Position numbers and translations under genes: made by a program. This document shows positions 62,725 to 64,000 of a stretch of 64,000 nt of DNA, one piece after another (position 1 is the stretch's first letter; every line of letters starts with the position of its first letter). Source of the stretch: Perspicuibacillus lycopersici. GTDB lineage: Bacteria > Bacillota > Bacilli > Bacillales > Caldibacillaceae. Under the pieces are notes generated by a model. It was given only the letters and a program-made list of their open reading frames with translations, did no database searches and was not told the origin of the DNA. The stretch covers positions 186,001-250,000 of the forward strand of contig NZ_JAOUSF010000004.1 of NCBI RefSeq assembly GCF_025660475.1. Reading direction: 5' to 3'.

Positions 62725-63642
62725 ATGCTAGATGCCCGAAAAATAGGAGCATATATTTCCAAATTACGAAAAGAACAAGACATGACACAGGTAGAATTAG
62801 CGAATGAATTAAATGTTAGTCATCAGGCAGTTTCTAAGTGGGAGCGGGGAGAATCCTTACCCGATATCGGAACGATTCCGGTAATAGCCGGTTTGTTTCA
62901 GTTAACTGTGGATGATGTAATGAATGCTGGCGAGACCAATACAAAATCTCGAAATATTGGTCGCTTAGTAGAGGCAATTTCGAATAATAACAAGGAAGCA
63001 GCGGCAGGCTTAATTAATTCCGATGAGGTGCCAGTAGAGGAGTTAGTAGATGTAGCTCCGATTTTAAAGGCAAGTACATTAAATGAAATTTCCGAGCAAT
63101 TGAAGGAAGAAACATTGACCGAGAAAGTATTGTTACAACTTGCCCCATTCCTTGGCTATGACCAATTAGATTCATTAGTCTTGAAATCTACCAAAATACA
63201 GGCTTCTTGGACGACGATTTCGGGACTTGCGCCATTTTTAAGCGAGACAGCCTTGAATGAACTCGCAAATCGGGCAATGGACGAGGAAATCTCCTGGGAA
63301 ACCATTAGCGGACTTGCCCCGTTTTTATCGCAAAGGACATTAACAAATATGGTAGATAAGATGGTGGATGGAACGATTGATATTCGGAAAATTACAGGTT
63401 TAGCGCCTTTCCTTGATTCAGATGCGATCGATAAACTTGTCCAGCATGCGGAAAAAGGAAATATAAGCTGGAATATTGTGTTATCACTAGCACCATTTAT
63501 TCATCAGTCTACATTAGATCGGTTAGTGAATGAGATGGTGAAAGGAAATATAAATTCCGAGCAATTAATTGGTTTAGCGCCATTTTTAAGTAAAGAAAAT
63601 TTAAACCGAATGGTATTAGAAGTTGAGACTGACAAAATTTAA
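62725..63642 (+). CDS. HTH (XRE) regulator with seven 29-residue LAPFL repeats
   Basis: An N-terminal Cro/CI-type HTH (about residues 7-62; VSHQAVSKWERGESLPD is the recognition helix and following turn) is joined to a repeat domain. The core (L/V)AP(F/I)(L/I) begins at residues 110, 139, 168, 197, 226, 255 and 284, an exact 29-residue period with no indel. Each repeat predicts a helical pair (LxxLxxxAxxxxISWETISG), suggesting a solenoid like HEAT or TPR folds. Its ligand is unknown. ATG with TGGAGGG. Confidence 0.85.
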   Translation: MLDARKIGAYISKLRKEQDMTQVELANELNVSHQAVSKWERGESLPDIGTIPVIAGLFQLTVDDVMNAGETNTKSRNIGRLVEAISNNNKEAAAGLINSDEVPVEELVDVAPILKASTLNEISEQLKEETLTEKVLLQLAPFLGYDQLDSLVLKSTKIQASWTTISGLAPFLSETALNELANRAMDEEISWETISGLAPFLSQRTLTNMVDKMVDGTIDIRKITGLAPFLDSDAIDKLVQHAEKGNISWNIVLSLAPFIHQSTLDRLVNEMVKGNINSEQLIGLAPFLSKENLNRMVLEVETDKI

Positions 63643-63652
63643 AACGACAATA

Positions 63653-63692
63653 TAAAAAAGCCTTGGGTAAACTTCCCGTGGCTTTATTTAAT
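63653..63692 (+). terminator. Rho-independent terminator after the repeat regulator
   Basis: AAAGCCTTGGG/CCCGTGGCTTT with short loop and flanking A/T runs. Confidence 0.75.
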
Positions 63693-63858
63693 TAAACAAA
63701 TATTAATAATTAGCTTATATTTTTATTTGAAACTGATTAATTGCATCTTCATTTCTCGTTAGTTGATAAATTCAGTAATCCATTTGGGTTTTTTACAGAA
63801 TAAAGTAAATCAATGATTTTTAACATATTTAAGACATAACCCTTTAATTAATCTCATA

Positions 63859-64000
63859 TTAATTGGTTAATTTTTGAATTACTAGACCAACTTCAATTCC
63901 AGGAATTTCATAGAGAATAGATAACCATATAGGTTCGAATAATATCCTAAATAAACCTAATTGGGTGAATAAATTCAACCAACCGTTACAAAATAAGTAG
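63859..64000 (-). CDS. partial gene at right edge (46 residues of C-terminus visible)
   Basis: The minus strand is open from the window edge to TAA at 63859. The visible part is hydrophobic with several aromatic residues (LFRILFEPIWLSILYEIPG), consistent with the end of a membrane protein. The start and most of the protein lie outside the window; the family is not recognised. Confidence 0.5.
   Translation of the reverse strand, partial: YLFCNGWLNLFTQLGLFRILFEPIWLSILYEIPGIEVGLVIQKLTN

Overview
The window is low-GC, gene-dense DNA from a Bacillaceae-type Firmicute. Evidence: strong AGGAGG ribosome binding sites with many GTG and TTG starts, Rho-independent terminators, a lia cell-envelope stress operon, the yuaF-floT flotillin pair, a sinI/sinR biofilm switch, and a yfkD/yfkK-J-H gene group ordered much as in Bacillus subtilis. 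No rRNA, tRNA, insertion sequence, integrase or CRISPR array was seen. The genus cannot be fixed from the window; an Oceanobacillus/Ornithinibacillus/Virgibacillus-like bacillus is a reasonable guess.

Layout. 0-8 kb: small unknown genes, a ureohydrolase-fold protein, a phosphoesterase, namA, an AAA ATPase, nrnB and panE. 8-17 kb: an unknown gene with cstA, a DUF1906 gene, an OmpR-type two-component system, a membrane parvulin foldase and a UvrD-type helicase. 17-22.6 kb: a cobalamin riboswitch controlling a class I ribonucleotide reductase operon (alpha, flavodoxin, beta), then a MATE transporter. 22.8-23.8 kb: a noncoding array of nineteen 52-bp units. 24-30 kb: a triple-PAS sporulation-type kinase, yuaF-floT behind a SigW-type promoter, and a lipoprotein serpin. 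30.4-35.3 kb: an RDD protein, liaI-liaH-liaF-liaS-liaR and a GNAT. 35.4-36.5 kb: a second 52-bp array of the same family. 36.6-50.8 kb: ABC-F, SIMPL, luciferase-like and DUF819 genes, pflB-pflA, a flippase, TerC, carbonic anhydrase, YbjQ and an M29 aminopeptidase. 50.9-52.3 kb: two SinR-like repressors flanking a c-di-GMP-I riboswitch and a very short sinI-like gene. 52.4-62.4 kb: map, yfkK-yfkJ-YtxH-yfkH, DUF4275, a zinc-type P1B ATPase, an MFS carrier, yfkD and two broken genes. 62.7 kb to the end: an HTH protein with seven exact 29-residue repeats and a partial gene at the edge.

The strongest candidates for new biology are as follows. (1) A c-di-GMP riboswitch directly upstream of a SinI-type antirepressor lies between two SinR paralogues, which would connect the second messenger to the SinR switch through RNA. 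(2) Two noncoding arrays 11.6 kb apart share an exact 52-bp period and common sequence blocks in identical phase. (3) The OmpR-type two-component operon and the neighbouring parvulin foldase have promoters of identical geometry, each with an 11-bp TTGACA-type direct repeat, suggesting a dedicated extracytoplasmic folding-stress circuit. Homology statements come from recognising motifs by eye; no database search was run.
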